Source: an uncultured Bacteroidales bacterium (GTDB taxonomy: Bacteria; Bacteroidota; Bacteroidia; Bacteroidales; UBA932). From it: a stretch of DNA of 62,957 nt. Below the pieces are notes generated by a model, which was not told where the DNA came from, did no database searches, and saw only the letters and a list, made by a program, of their open reading frames with translations. Each line of letters starts with the position of its first letter. Position 1 is the stretch's first letter. Made by a program: the position numbers and the translations under genes. Below are positions 26,473 through 35,346 of the stretch, in pieces. The DNA lies in contig CASEBV010000011.1 of the NCBI GenBank assembly GCA_949286415.1, forward strand, positions 1 to 62,957, written 5' to 3'.

Positions 26473-27759
26473 TCACAATGCCTGCTCCAGGTCGGCAATC
26501 AGGTCGTCAACATTCTCAATCCCGACTGAAAGCCTGAGCATATTCGGATACACCCCTGCTGCGGCCTGTTCTTCCGGACTCAGCTGCGAATGTGTGGTGG
26601 AAGCCGGATGAACTATCAGTGACTTGGAGTCCCCGACGCTGCCGACATGCAGGATGAGCTCCAGCCTGCCGACGAGGGCGGCAGCAGCATCAAACCCTCC
26701 CTTCACCCTGAAGGTCAGGACACCGCCGAAACCGTTGCGCAGATACTTGCAGGCCAGGCCATGATAAGGATTTGACGGAAGACCGGCATAATTGACGCTC
26801 TCGACAGACGGATGCTTCTGAAGATATTCAGCAACCGCGAGAGCATTCGCGCAGCATCTTTCAGTCCTGAGGGACAGAGTCTCAAGTCCCTGAAGCATCA
26901 GGAACGAGTTGAACGGAGACTGGGCAGCCCCGATATTCCTTAGTCCGTCCACGCGTACCCTCCCGGCAAATGCGGCACTTCCGAACACATCCGTATAGAC
27001 AAGTCCATGATAGCTCGGAGACGGGGCAGCCAGCAGAGGATACCTGCCGTTGGTCCAGTCGAACCGGCCTCCGTCAACGACCACTCCGCCGAGAGCCGTG
27101 CCGTGCCCGCAAATCCATTTGGTCGCTGAATGCACGGCAACATCAGCACCCCATTCCAGAGGACGGAACAGATAGCCGCCGCAACTGAAAGTATTGTCCA
27201 CGATGACACAGACACCGTTTCTGTGGGCCATCTCTATTATAGGCTCATAGTCCGGCACATTGAAGGCAGGATTGCCGAGATTCTCGAGATAGACCGCTTT
27301 TGTACGGCCGTCAACCAGATCAACCAGGTCATCCACATGGTCGCTTTTTGCAAACCTGACCTCTATTCCCATGTCCCTCAAGGTAATCTCAAACATAGTG
27401 AATGTCCCCCCGTACAAAAATGGGGATGTCACTATATTGTCTCCCGGGCCGCAGATATTCAGCACCGAAAGGAAGACGGCCGACTGTCCCGAAGCCGTCG
27501 CCACTGCTGCGGCCCCGTTCTCCAGGGCAGCCATGCGCTTTTCGAACACTTCAGTAGTCGTATTGGTTATCCTCGTATAGATGTTGCCCGGCTTCTTCAG
27601 TGCGAAAAGGTCTGCTCCGTCCTGCACATCATCGAATGTGTAGGCTGTGCTCTGATAAATCGGGACTGCCGTCCCCTTTGAAACGGGGTCTATCTCCTGT
27701 CCGGCCCTCACCTGAAGGGTCTCAAATCTGTATTTCTGTTTCTTTGTACTCTGTTCCAT
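26473..27759 (-). CDS. metY: O-acetylhomoserine sulfhydrylase (PLP enzyme)
   Basis: This 428-residue Cys/Met-metabolism PLP enzyme would convert O-acetylhomoserine and sulfide to homocysteine. The PLP lysine is Lys214 in HSATKW, with a long insertion after it that marks the MetY rather than MetB/MetC type. ATG 27759 gives a family-like N-terminus; a GTG 17 codons upstream is possible but unsupported. It lies directly after thrA and pairs functionally with metX, the first gene of the operon. Confidence 0.92.
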   Translation of the reverse strand: MEQSTKKQKYRFETLQVRAGQEIDPVSKGTAVPIYQSTAYTFDDVQDGADLFALKKPGNIYTRITNTTTEVFEKRMAALENGAAAVATASGQSAVFLSVLNICGPGDNIVTSPFLYGGTFTMFEITLRDMGIEVRFAKSDHVDDLVDLVDGRTKAVYLENLGNPAFNVPDYEPIIEMAHRNGVCVIVDNTFSCGGYLFRPLEWGADVAVHSATKWICGHGTALGGVVVDGGRFDWTNGRYPLLAAPSPSYHGLVYTDVFGSAAFAGRVRVDGLRNIGAAQSPFNSFLMLQGLETLSLRTERCCANALAVAEYLQKHPSVESVNYAGLPSNPYHGLACKYLRNGFGGVLTFRVKGGFDAAAALVGRLELILHVGSVGDSKSLIVHPASTTHSQLSPEEQAAAGVYPNMLRLSVGIENVDDLIADLEQAL

Positions 27760-27827
27760 CTTGCTTTTTCTGTTCTTCAAGGACTTGAATATCTTCTTCT
27801 CTGCCGGCACGCCTTATCCGTAATCTG

Positions 27828-30290
27828 TCACAGCAGAATGTCATTCAGCACTCCGGAGGCAGTCTGCCGCGCACCCGCCCCGGCACCCTGGATTACAAGC
27901 GGTGACGGATAGAAGTCCGTGGTGATGATGGCGGCATTGTCTGTACCGCAAAGATTGTATAGAGGATGTCCCTGGGCGACATTCTCGAGAGACATCCGGG
28001 CCCGGTACCCCAGAGGAGCGGCCGGGTCTTTTACCAGAGATGCGATGTACCTCTGGCGAAGACCGCGCGATGCTGCCTCCTGATATCTTGCGGCAAAGGC
28101 CGGCTCATTTTCCTCAAGAAGCCTGTAGAATGCGTCCTGCCGGACTGAGAAAAACTCCGGACCGAGAACAGGCACTGTCTCCACATCCTTCTCGTCAAGG
28201 CCGACGCCGGCTTCCCGCGACAATATGAGAAGCTTTCTGAGCACATCCCTGCCGCTGAGGTCAAGCCTCGGGTCCGGCTCCGTGTATCCAGCCTCCTGTG
28301 CCCGGCGCACGACTTCGGCGAATGTGCCGCCCTCCCCGCCCCGGTATGTGCTGAAAATATAGTTGAGTGTGCCGGAGAGCACGGCCTCTATTTTCAATAA
28401 TGTATCCCCGCTGTTCACGCTTCTGGCAATGGATTCGAGGATAGGCAGAGCAGCCCCGACCGTCGTCTCATACCTGAGCGATGCCCCGTTCTCAAGCGCA
28501 GCATCTTTCAGAGCCCTGTACTGGCTGTACGGCGCAGAAAAGGTAATCTTGTTGCACGCAACCACCGAGTATCCACGCCTGAAAAGATTCATGTATTTGT
28601 ACGCTATGTCCGAACTTGCCGTGCAGTCCACGAAGATTGAATTCTCGAGAGAAATCCCTGCCAATTCCTCAAAATATGCTTCATCCGCCGCGATTTTTCC
28701 TTCGGCAAGAAGGCTGTCCGCCTCGGAAAGATTGATTCCTGCCTTGTCGATGACATATCTGCGGCTGTTGGAAAGGCCGGCTACATGCAGCCGTTTTCCT
28801 GTTCTGGAGGCAATGCTGTCGCCGTTTTCCTCAATGATTTTCACCAGAGCCCTGCCTACCACTCCATATCCGGCTATGAACAGATTTATATCCCTGACTG
28901 CAGTCTTGTCAAAAAATTCAGTATGGATGTGACGGATGGCGGCTTCTGCATCCGAAGATTTGACTATCACCGAAATATTTCTTTCTGATGAGCCCTGCGC
29001 AGTCGCCCTGATGGAAATGCTGTGTCTGCCGAGGGCGGCCAGCATGCGTCCTGTTGCCCCGCACTGGCTCATGATGTCATCCCCCACAAGACACACTATG
29101 GAAAAGCCTTTCTCCACTTTCAGGGGATTAAGCTTGCCGAGGGAAATCTCATACGCAAAGCATCTGTCCGCTGCTTCCTTCGCCTTGTCCGCATCTTTCT
29201 CCGACACGGCGACACACATGGTGTGTACGGAAGAAGCCTGTGTGATGAGAATTATATTGATGTCATTCTGGCTCAAAGTCTCGAACAGACGGCTTGAGAA
29301 ACCCGGGATTCCGACCATACCGCTTCCTTCGAGGGAAATCAGGGCTATGTTGTCCGAATTGGATATGCCCATGAGCCTTTCTTTTCCGCGCGGAGGGTCA
29401 TTTTCTATCAATGTCCCCGGTGCAGACGGGGCAAATGTGTCTTTCACATATATCGGGATGCCTTCTGCCACGACCGGCTGGATTGTCGGAGGATAGATGA
29501 CCTTGGCGCCGAAATGCGACAATTCCAAAGCTGCCCTGTATGATATGTGGCCGATGGTCCTGGCAGTCGGCACGGTCTTCGGGTTGGCAGTCATCATGCC
29601 CGGGACATCAGTCCAGATTTCAAGGATTCTCGCCTTGCTGCCCACGGCATACAGGGATGCGGTATAGTCTGAGCCGCCGCGTCCCAGTGTGGTCATCTTT
29701 CCGTGTCTGTCGGAAGCGATGAAGCCGGGAAGGACGAAAAGCGAAGTGATGGGATTGGAATCAATCATTTTCCTGACATTGGAATATGTGATGTCCGTGT
29801 CCACGATATTTTTCCCGCCCTTGGAATAAGTCCGTATTATGTCCCTTGAATCAATCCATTTGGTGGAAATGCCTATGGAAGCAAGTTTTGTGGCGATGAT
29901 TTTGGTCGAGAGAAGTTCTCCGATTCCCTGGATGGCATCGAGGCTCGCACTGCTCAGTTCTCCGAGCAGGAACACGCCCTGTGCAATCCCGCGCAGATAT
30001 TCAAACAGACTGTCGCACACCTCAGTTGAATCCTCATGTTTTTCTATCGGAAGCAGTTCCCTTATAATCTCATGGTGCCGCTTCTGGAGGTCGTCAATGA
30101 GACTCTTGTATGATTCATCTCTCTGAGATGCAAGATATCCAGTCCTGATGAGGGTGTCGGTACATCCGCTGACGGCAGACAGCACGAGAATCGTCCTGTC
30201 CCTGTCCACTGCCGCAGACACTATGTCCACGACTTTTTTCATATTTTCAGCATTGGCGACCGAAGTGCCGCCGAATTTCATTACCTGCAT
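27828..30290 (-). CDS. thrA: Bifunctional aspartokinase/homoserine dehydrogenase
   Basis: This 820-residue fusion catalyses the first and third steps of the aspartate pathway. The kinase (about 1-290) starts VMKFGGTSVAN. Two ACT regulatory domains (about 310-460) follow, which in relatives sense threonine. The homoserine dehydrogenase half starts near residue 470 with LFIAGYGVVGRAL. The gap to metX is only 15 bp. As it carries ACT domains, activity is probably feedback-inhibited in addition to any control at the operon leader. Confidence 0.97.
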   Translation of the reverse strand: MQVMKFGGTSVANAENMKKVVDIVSAAVDRDRTILVLSAVSGCTDTLIRTGYLASQRDESYKSLIDDLQKRHHEIIRELLPIEKHEDSTEVCDSLFEYLRGIAQGVFLLGELSSASLDAIQGIGELLSTKIIATKLASIGISTKWIDSRDIIRTYSKGGKNIVDTDITYSNVRKMIDSNPITSLFVLPGFIASDRHGKMTTLGRGGSDYTASLYAVGSKARILEIWTDVPGMMTANPKTVPTARTIGHISYRAALELSHFGAKVIYPPTIQPVVAEGIPIYVKDTFAPSAPGTLIENDPPRGKERLMGISNSDNIALISLEGSGMVGIPGFSSRLFETLSQNDINIILITQASSVHTMCVAVSEKDADKAKEAADRCFAYEISLGKLNPLKVEKGFSIVCLVGDDIMSQCGATGRMLAALGRHSISIRATAQGSSERNISVIVKSSDAEAAIRHIHTEFFDKTAVRDINLFIAGYGVVGRALVKIIEENGDSIASRTGKRLHVAGLSNSRRYVIDKAGINLSEADSLLAEGKIAADEAYFEELAGISLENSIFVDCTASSDIAYKYMNLFRRGYSVVACNKITFSAPYSQYRALKDAALENGASLRYETTVGAALPILESIARSVNSGDTLLKIEAVLSGTLNYIFSTYRGGEGGTFAEVVRRAQEAGYTEPDPRLDLSGRDVLRKLLILSREAGVGLDEKDVETVPVLGPEFFSVRQDAFYRLLEENEPAFAARYQEAASRGLRQRYIASLVKDPAAPLGYRARMSLENVAQGHPLYNLCGTDNAAIITTDFYPSPLVIQGAGAGARQTASGVLNDILL

Positions 30291-30305
30291 AGTCCGTTCT
30301 GGTTT

Positions 30306-31343
30306 TTATTTGTCAATCGCTTCAACGAGAGACCCGAGCACCCGCCTCAGCTGCGGATACTCGAGCAGAAATCCGTCATGCCCGAAGCGCGATGTTATTT
30401 CATGATATTCAGCATTCCTTATATGGTCTGCGATATATTGCTGCTCCTGCGTCGGGAACAGACGGTCGCTGTCAATGCCCACGACAATGCAGCGGCACCG
30501 TATGGATGCGAGGGCCTGCTCCACTCCGCCCCTGCCGCGGCCGAGATTGTGGCTGTCCACCGACTTTGTAAGATAGTAATAGGAATAGGCATCGAACCTG
30601 TCGGAAAGCTTCTTTCCCTGATACCTCTGGTAAGAGGCTGCCCTGTCGGCAAATATGGTGTCCTGAGCCTGTTCTTCCTGTGTCAGATTGTATCCCTCGT
30701 AACTTCTGTACGAGATGAGAGCCATCGACCTCGCCGTCCTGAGGCCGGCCTCTCCGCCGCGGAGGCTTTCCGCCGCCCTGAAGGTCGGGTCGGACTCAAG
30801 TGCCATACGCTGTGATTCATTCCAGGCTGTCAGCCACGGGGTGACTCTTGCCCCGCAGGCTATGAATGCCGCATTTCTGATGACATCCGTCTCCATGACA
30901 GCCCATTCAAGGGCCTGGAAACCTCCGATTGACCCGCCCACAAGGAGGTCGATGCCACTGATGCCGAGATGCCTGCGGACGAGAATGTTGGCCCTGACAA
31001 TGTCCCTTACGGTAACAAACGGGAAATCAAAATAGTATGGCGAGCCGTCAGCCCCGGCGGAAGCAGGCCCCGAAGACCCGTATGCCGACCCGAGCATATT
31101 GGCGCATACCACAAGATATCTGTCCGTGTCAAAGAAACGGCCGGGGCCGACGAGCTCCGGCCACCAGTCTTCCGCATCCGAATTGGCAGTCAGGGCATGG
31201 CAAATCCAGATTACCTTGCGTGACTCTCCTTCGGCCAATGCAGAATGAGGGGACGAGACATGGTACACCACACGGAGAGAGTCCGTGCTGCCCCCTGCTT
31301 CAAAGTCAAATCTGTCCTGATGGAAATACTCCTGTCTGATCAT
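30306..31343 (-). CDS. metX: Homoserine O-acetyltransferase
   Basis: This 345-residue alpha/beta-hydrolase-fold enzyme would acetylate homoserine with acetyl-CoA, the entry step of methionine synthesis. The nucleophile is Ser138 in GGSIGG. The acid and base are likely in GIDSDRLFP and RFGHDGFL near the C-terminus. It is the first structural gene of the operon. The 13 nt before ATG 31343 are part of a long-range inverted repeat with a Met-rich leader ORF upstream, suggesting control of translation start. Confidence 0.96.
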   Translation of the reverse strand: MIRQEYFHQDRFDFEAGGSTDSLRVVYHVSSPHSALAEGESRKVIWICHALTANSDAEDWWPELVGPGRFFDTDRYLVVCANMLGSAYGSSGPASAGADGSPYYFDFPFVTVRDIVRANILVRRHLGISGIDLLVGGSIGGFQALEWAVMETDVIRNAAFIACGARVTPWLTAWNESQRMALESDPTFRAAESLRGGEAGLRTARSMALISYRSYEGYNLTQEEQAQDTIFADRAASYQRYQGKKLSDRFDAYSYYYLTKSVDSHNLGRGRGGVEQALASIRCRCIVVGIDSDRLFPTQEQQYIADHIRNAEYHEITSRFGHDGFLLEYPQLRRVLGSLVEAIDK

Positions 31344-31345
31344 AT

Positions 31346-31480
31346 CCTCATATCAAAAATCAATGTCCGTATGAATTATTTCTGTCCTGAAACGCCGCCC
31401 GCGCATCCCGCACAAGGTTAGGCAAAGAAAAACCTATGCATCCTGACGATGCATTCGCTTGGACATCATTGATATGAAGG
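31346..31480 (-). promoter_or_regulatory. Candidate met leader with RBS-sequestering inverted repeat
   Basis: On the minus strand the segment 31480-31461 is complementary to the segment just before the metX ATG. One block pairs 31469-31480 with 31346-31356 (11 bp, one bulge) and another pairs 31461-31466 with 31363-31368 (6 bp). Between them lies a perfect 6-bp hairpin (31437-31442 with 31448-31453) and further small hairpins. The distal arm covers codons 5-11 of the leader ORF, including two adjacent Met codons. Closing the repeat would hide the metX start region; a ribosome on the leader ORF would open it. The mechanism is inference from complementarity only. Confidence 0.6.
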
Positions 31481-31493
31481 AGTCTTTTTTCAT
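31434..31493 (-). CDS. Met-rich leader peptide upstream of metX
   Basis: A 19-codon ORF reads MKKDSFISMMSKRMHRQDA then TAG, with Met at positions 1, 9, 10 and 14. It starts about 10 bp after a TACCTTTG -7 box (31503-31510), so the transcript would be nearly leaderless. It lies about 90 nt upstream of metX, the first gene of a methionine/threonine operon. The high Met content, the position and the overlap with a long-range inverted repeat suggest an attenuator-type leader peptide. It has no other coding evidence. Confidence 0.55.
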   Translation of the reverse strand: MKKDSFISMMSKRMHRQDA

Positions 31494-31502
31494 AAATCCG
31501 CA

Positions 31503-31537
31503 CAAAGGTATGAAATTTCCGGGAGAAATTTCATACC
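31503..31537 (-). promoter_or_regulatory. metX operon -7 box with overlapping 13-bp palindrome
   Basis: TACCTTTG (31503-31510, minus strand) overlaps the end of a perfect 13-bp inverted repeat (arms 31507-31519 and 31525-31537, loop 5). No TTTG -33 box is present, since that region is occupied by the palindrome. It may be an operator, or a terminator for the PepSY-like gene that ends at 31558; a run of T after the hairpin is lacking, which favours an operator. Confidence 0.5.
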
Positions 31538-31557
31538 TGCGGACAGAATTTGGAGAA

Positions 31558-31995
31558 TCAGCGGCTTTCCCTGATGAATTCTCCTGCGGAATTGAACAGG
31601 AGCTCAAGGCCGCCTGTTATTGTAACTTCATATCCTCCAAGTTCTTTATCAACCTTATAGGCTTTGGCCTGAGGATAATTGGCTGTAATATATTCTGAAA
31701 TCGGAGCAGGAAGTATTCCGTCCGGAAGTACGGAAAATTCGCAGTCTACGCTTGTCCATACGCCATCTTTGTCGAAGTCAATTTCTGTCCCGTCGGAAAG
31801 GCGGACATTATATTTGACGACTCCGTCATCCTTTTCCTTTTCGGCAAATGTAACTGTCGTTCCAGGAAAAAATTGAGAAATAAAAGTCTGGGCTGCCTCG
31901 GGAAGCTTGTCCGGATTAATCTTATGTTCCTCGCAGCTCTGGAATACCAGAAGGCCTGCAACCATGGCACCGATAAAAGCAATGAACTTTTTCAT
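31558..31995 (-). CDS. PepSY-like domain lipoprotein
   Basis: This 145-residue protein has a lipoprotein signal ending VFQSC and two short PepSY-like repeats (about residues 25-80 and 85-143, each with an alpha helix and an F/Y-rich beta hairpin such as GTEIDFDKDGVW and GLELLFNSAGEF). Similar small Bacteroidota proteins are annotated as PepSY-like or beta-lactamase-inhibitor-like. Function is unknown. ATG 31995 follows the signal-peptide logic; longer frames add 31 residues lacking family support. Confidence 0.82.
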   Translation of the reverse strand: MKKFIAFIGAMVAGLLVFQSCEEHKINPDKLPEAAQTFISQFFPGTTVTFAEKEKDDGVVKYNVRLSDGTEIDFDKDGVWTSVDCEFSVLPDGILPAPISEYITANYPQAKAYKVDKELGGYEVTITGGLELLFNSAGEFIRESR

Positions 31996-32220
31996 ATCTA
32001 CAAATTTTAAAAGCATTAATATTTTCCGGGCACAAAAATATGCGCCGATATTGCAAAGAAACTGAAATGGATGATTTTTTCTTTTCAAACAGACATATTT
32101 TTCTGCAGCTTATAAATTTTATTGATTTCATGACAAATTTATCTAATTTTACAGAAATAATTGCATTAATCAATATAATCAAAAGAAAAATATACCTGAG
32201 AGAAAAAAATCAACACAACC

Positions 32221-33753
32221 ATGGACATAAGGAGACATACAATTTCCAGAATTCTCGGCAAACCTGCCGAAGACTTCACTCTTGAGGACATTATGTCCTT
32301 CATGACGGACAATGGCATTGAAATGCTGAATTTCATGTATCCGGCGGAAGACGGGAGACTGAAGACCCTGAATTTTGTCATTGACTCTGAGGAATACCTG
32401 CACTCCGTGCTCACAAACGGGGAAAGGGTCGACGGGTCAAGCCTGTTTTCATTCATCGAAGCCGGCAACAGCGACCTCTATGTGGTGCCGAAACTTCGCA
32501 CAGCCTTCATTGACCCGTTTGAAGAACTGCCGACAATCTGTTTCCTGTGCGCATTCTTTGACAAAGACGGGAAAAGGCTTGAATATTCTCCGGAATATAC
32601 CCTGTACAAGGCCAAGACTCTCTTCAGGGAAAAGACCGGAATGGATTTCGAGGCCATGGGAGAGCTTGAATACTATGTATCGGCTCCTGAAGACGAAGAC
32701 CTGCTGATGTATCCCGCAACAGACCAGAAGGGATACCATGAATCGGCTCCTTTCGCAAAGTTCAATTCATTCCGGGCCGAATGCATGCACGCCGTCATGC
32801 TTGCCGGAGGAAAAATCAAATACGGGCATTCTGAAGTAGGCAATTTCAGGTCCGGAGGAAGGATATGGGAGCAGAATGAGATAGAATTCCTGCCTTCCGA
32901 CATGGAAAAGGCGGCAGAAGGCCTGATGCTCGCCAAATGGATTATCCGGAATCTTGCGTACAGATACGGGCTTGATGTCTGCTTCGCTCCGAAAATCGCC
33001 GCGGGGAAAGCCGGGTCCGGACTGCACATACACATGAGGCTGATGAAAGACGGCCGGAACATGATGCTCAATGACAAGGGTGAAATCTCCGACATCGCCA
33101 GAAAAGCTATTGCCGGACTGATGGACATGGCCCCGTCAATCACTGCGTTCGGCAATGCCAACCCTACTTCATACCTCAGGCTCGTGCCTCACCAGGAGGC
33201 GCCTACAAATATCTGCTGGGGAGACCGCAACAGGTCGGTGCTCGTGAGGATTCCTCTGGGCTGGACAAGCGGCAGAGACATGTTTTCAGAAGTGAATCCG
33301 CCTCTTGCGGACGGCATGCCTGAAGGGACTTTCCTTCACCGCGGACATGAAATGAACTCCGACCCGTCAGTGAAGCAGACCATGGAAATCCGTTCCGCGG
33401 ACTGCTCTGCAGACATATATCAGCTGATTTCCGCACTGAGCATAGCATGCCGGCACGGGCTTGAAATGGACAATGCCCTTGAAGTCGCAGAGCGCACATA
33501 TGTGGACACTGACATACACAAGGACACCAGGCTGGCTGACACTCTTGCCCATCTTCCGGCGTCCTGCGCCGAATCCGCCGACACCCTTGAACAGCAGAGA
33601 AGCATTTACGAGGCTGACGGTATCTTCCATCCGGCAATGATTGACAGCATCATATCCCGCCTCCGCAGCTACTCGGACGCCGACCTCAGGCAAAGAATGA
33701 AAGAGAATCCCGAGCTTGAGGGAGAGCTCGTCAGAAGATTCTACTGGGTCTGA
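32221..33753 (+). CDS. glnA: Glutamine synthetase family protein, type I-like
   Basis: This 510-residue ATP-dependent ligase is probably the ammonia-assimilating glutamine synthetase. The beta-grasp N-domain covers about 15-110. The catalytic domain shows metal and ATP motifs in FEAMGELEYY, WEQNEIEF, GSGLHIH and NPTSYLRLVPHQEAP. The family-level match is firm, yet several signature residues differ from canonical GlnA, so a related gamma-glutamyl ligase cannot be excluded. It stands alone. The 130-bp AT-rich upstream region shows no full consensus promoter. Confidence 0.82.
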   Translation: MDIRRHTISRILGKPAEDFTLEDIMSFMTDNGIEMLNFMYPAEDGRLKTLNFVIDSEEYLHSVLTNGERVDGSSLFSFIEAGNSDLYVVPKLRTAFIDPFEELPTICFLCAFFDKDGKRLEYSPEYTLYKAKTLFREKTGMDFEAMGELEYYVSAPEDEDLLMYPATDQKGYHESAPFAKFNSFRAECMHAVMLAGGKIKYGHSEVGNFRSGGRIWEQNEIEFLPSDMEKAAEGLMLAKWIIRNLAYRYGLDVCFAPKIAAGKAGSGLHIHMRLMKDGRNMMLNDKGEISDIARKAIAGLMDMAPSITAFGNANPTSYLRLVPHQEAPTNICWGDRNRSVLVRIPLGWTSGRDMFSEVNPPLADGMPEGTFLHRGHEMNSDPSVKQTMEIRSADCSADIYQLISALSIACRHGLEMDNALEVAERTYVDTDIHKDTRLADTLAHLPASCAESADTLEQQRSIYEADGIFHPAMIDSIISRLRSYSDADLRQRMKENPELEGELVRRFYWV

Positions 33754-33761
33754 ATCCGCAG

Positions 33762-35339
33762 TCAAAGCTCATCAGGCCATGGGCAAGGCTGTCCCGAGGC
33801 CTTGAATGACGGGCGCTGTGCCCCCGCGCGGCGGAGATAGCGACCCAGGTCAGACGAGAGCTTCTTCACGATGTCCGGATGCTCTGCGGCAAGGTTTCTG
33901 TCCTCGCCGATGTCCTCCGCAATATTGTAGAGTTCCTTCTGTCCGGTCTCATAGAAATATATGAGCTTCCAGTCTCCCTTGCGCACCGTGCACGAAGCCC
34001 CGATGCCGGGACCGGTCTCGCCCCATAGGTTCGGATAGTTCCAGTAGAGGGAGCGGCCTCTGGAAGGGTCTCCCTTGCCCTTGAGCAGCGGCACGAAACT
34101 TTTGCCGTCGATTTTCTGCGGAGCTCCGTCCGGCCTTATGCCTGCCATCGCGAGTATTGTCGGGAACAGGTCTTCTGCCGCCACATAACGGTCGCATCTG
34201 GTGCCGCCGTCTGTCACTCCGGGCCAATATACTATCAGAGGCTCGCGGATGCCGCCTTCATATGCCGAGCCTTTCCCGCATTTCAGAGGGCTGTTCTGGG
34301 TGTACAGAGGCTCGTCCCTCCATCCGCTGCCTGTCGCGTAGCCGCCGTTGTCGCCCATGAAGATTATGATTGTATTGTCGGCCTCCCCGTTTTCTTCGAG
34401 CCAGTCCATGAGGTCCCCAAGGCTCTTGTCCATCCCTTCTATCAGGCCTGCATATGCGGCTTCCTTGTCTGAAAGGCCCTTTGCCCTGTATTTTTCAAAG
34501 TATCTGGCATCCCTGTCAATCGGTATGTGTATGGCGTAATGGGACATGTAGAGATAGAACGGCTGGTTGTATTCCCTGGCCTTGTCAAGTGCCCTGAGGG
34601 CTTCGCGGGTAAGGGCCTCCGTGACGAATGTGTCAGTGTCCCAGTATTTTTCAAGTCCGGGAACAGCCATCAGCGACACAGGATTGCCGTCCTTGTCATG
34701 TCCGTACCTCGTCTCGCCGAGATAGCTGGCAAGACCGCCGGCTGCATGGCCTGAAATATTGGTTTCAAAGCCGAAGTGGCACGGGTTCTCCCCCGGAGTG
34801 TCAATCGCGCCCCAGTGAGCCTTCCCGCAATGGATGGTATGGTATCCGCCGTCCCGGAGATATTGCACAAAGGATTTTGCGAGGAATGTGTTATTGGTTC
34901 CCGGAACCTGGGCAATCCCGTTATAGTTCCAGTCTGGAAGCGAGAGCACATCGCTCTGCATGTCCGGAGGCGTGTCTTTCTGAAGAGTCCAGTTCGTCAC
35001 CCTGTGGCGGGCGGCATTGGCTCCCGTCAGCATGCTGCACCGGGACGGAGAACTGACACTCGAGGCATACGCCTGCGTGAAGAGCATTCCCTGTGCCGCC
35101 AGCCGTTCCATATTCGGGGTCTCATAGATGTCATTGTATTTGGTCCTTTCCGTCCAGAACGGCACGGAGGTATCCTGCCAGCCCATATCATCCACAAGGA
35201 AAAATATTATGTTCGGCCTGTCTCCGCCGGCTGTGCCACCCTTGGAATTGACGCCGGCCTGCCGGGCTGAAGCATTCTGCATGGACAATGTCAGGGCAAG
35301 TGGTAACGCCCCTGCTGCAATCAGAAGTTTTCCCTCCAT
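33762..35339 (-). CDS. Secreted Ser-type sulfatase (S1 family)
   Basis: This 525-residue arylsulfatase-fold enzyme would remove sulfate esters from glycans. The signal peptide spans about residues 1-25. PNIIFFLVDDMG gives the metal-binding Asp pair, and the maturation motif SSPSRCSMLTG begins at Ser96, the residue to be converted to formylglycine. A Ser (not Cys) here requires an anaerobic sulfatase-maturating enzyme, which is not in the window. Later motifs GDNGG and KCGKGSAYEGGIREP fit GalNAc/GlcNAc-6-sulfatase-like members. It starts 7 bp after the stop of the GH20-GH29 gene, so the two are co-transcribed. Confidence 0.92.
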   Translation of the reverse strand: MEGKLLIAAGALPLALTLSMQNASARQAGVNSKGGTAGGDRPNIIFFLVDDMGWQDTSVPFWTERTKYNDIYETPNMERLAAQGMLFTQAYASSVSSPSRCSMLTGANAARHRVTNWTLQKDTPPDMQSDVLSLPDWNYNGIAQVPGTNNTFLAKSFVQYLRDGGYHTIHCGKAHWGAIDTPGENPCHFGFETNISGHAAGGLASYLGETRYGHDKDGNPVSLMAVPGLEKYWDTDTFVTEALTREALRALDKAREYNQPFYLYMSHYAIHIPIDRDARYFEKYRAKGLSDKEAAYAGLIEGMDKSLGDLMDWLEENGEADNTIIIFMGDNGGYATGSGWRDEPLYTQNSPLKCGKGSAYEGGIREPLIVYWPGVTDGGTRCDRYVAAEDLFPTILAMAGIRPDGAPQKIDGKSFVPLLKGKGDPSRGRSLYWNYPNLWGETGPGIGASCTVRKGDWKLIYFYETGQKELYNIAEDIGEDRNLAAEHPDIVKKLSSDLGRYLRRAGAQRPSFKASGQPCPWPDEL

Positions 35340-35346
35340 AATCGAA

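Noticed and set aside
31341..31500. A SAM-I or SAM-II riboswitch upstream of metX
   Set aside because: I could not find the conserved core or kink-turn motifs of the SAM riboswitches I know; the leader ORF and start-sequestering repeat explain the region better.
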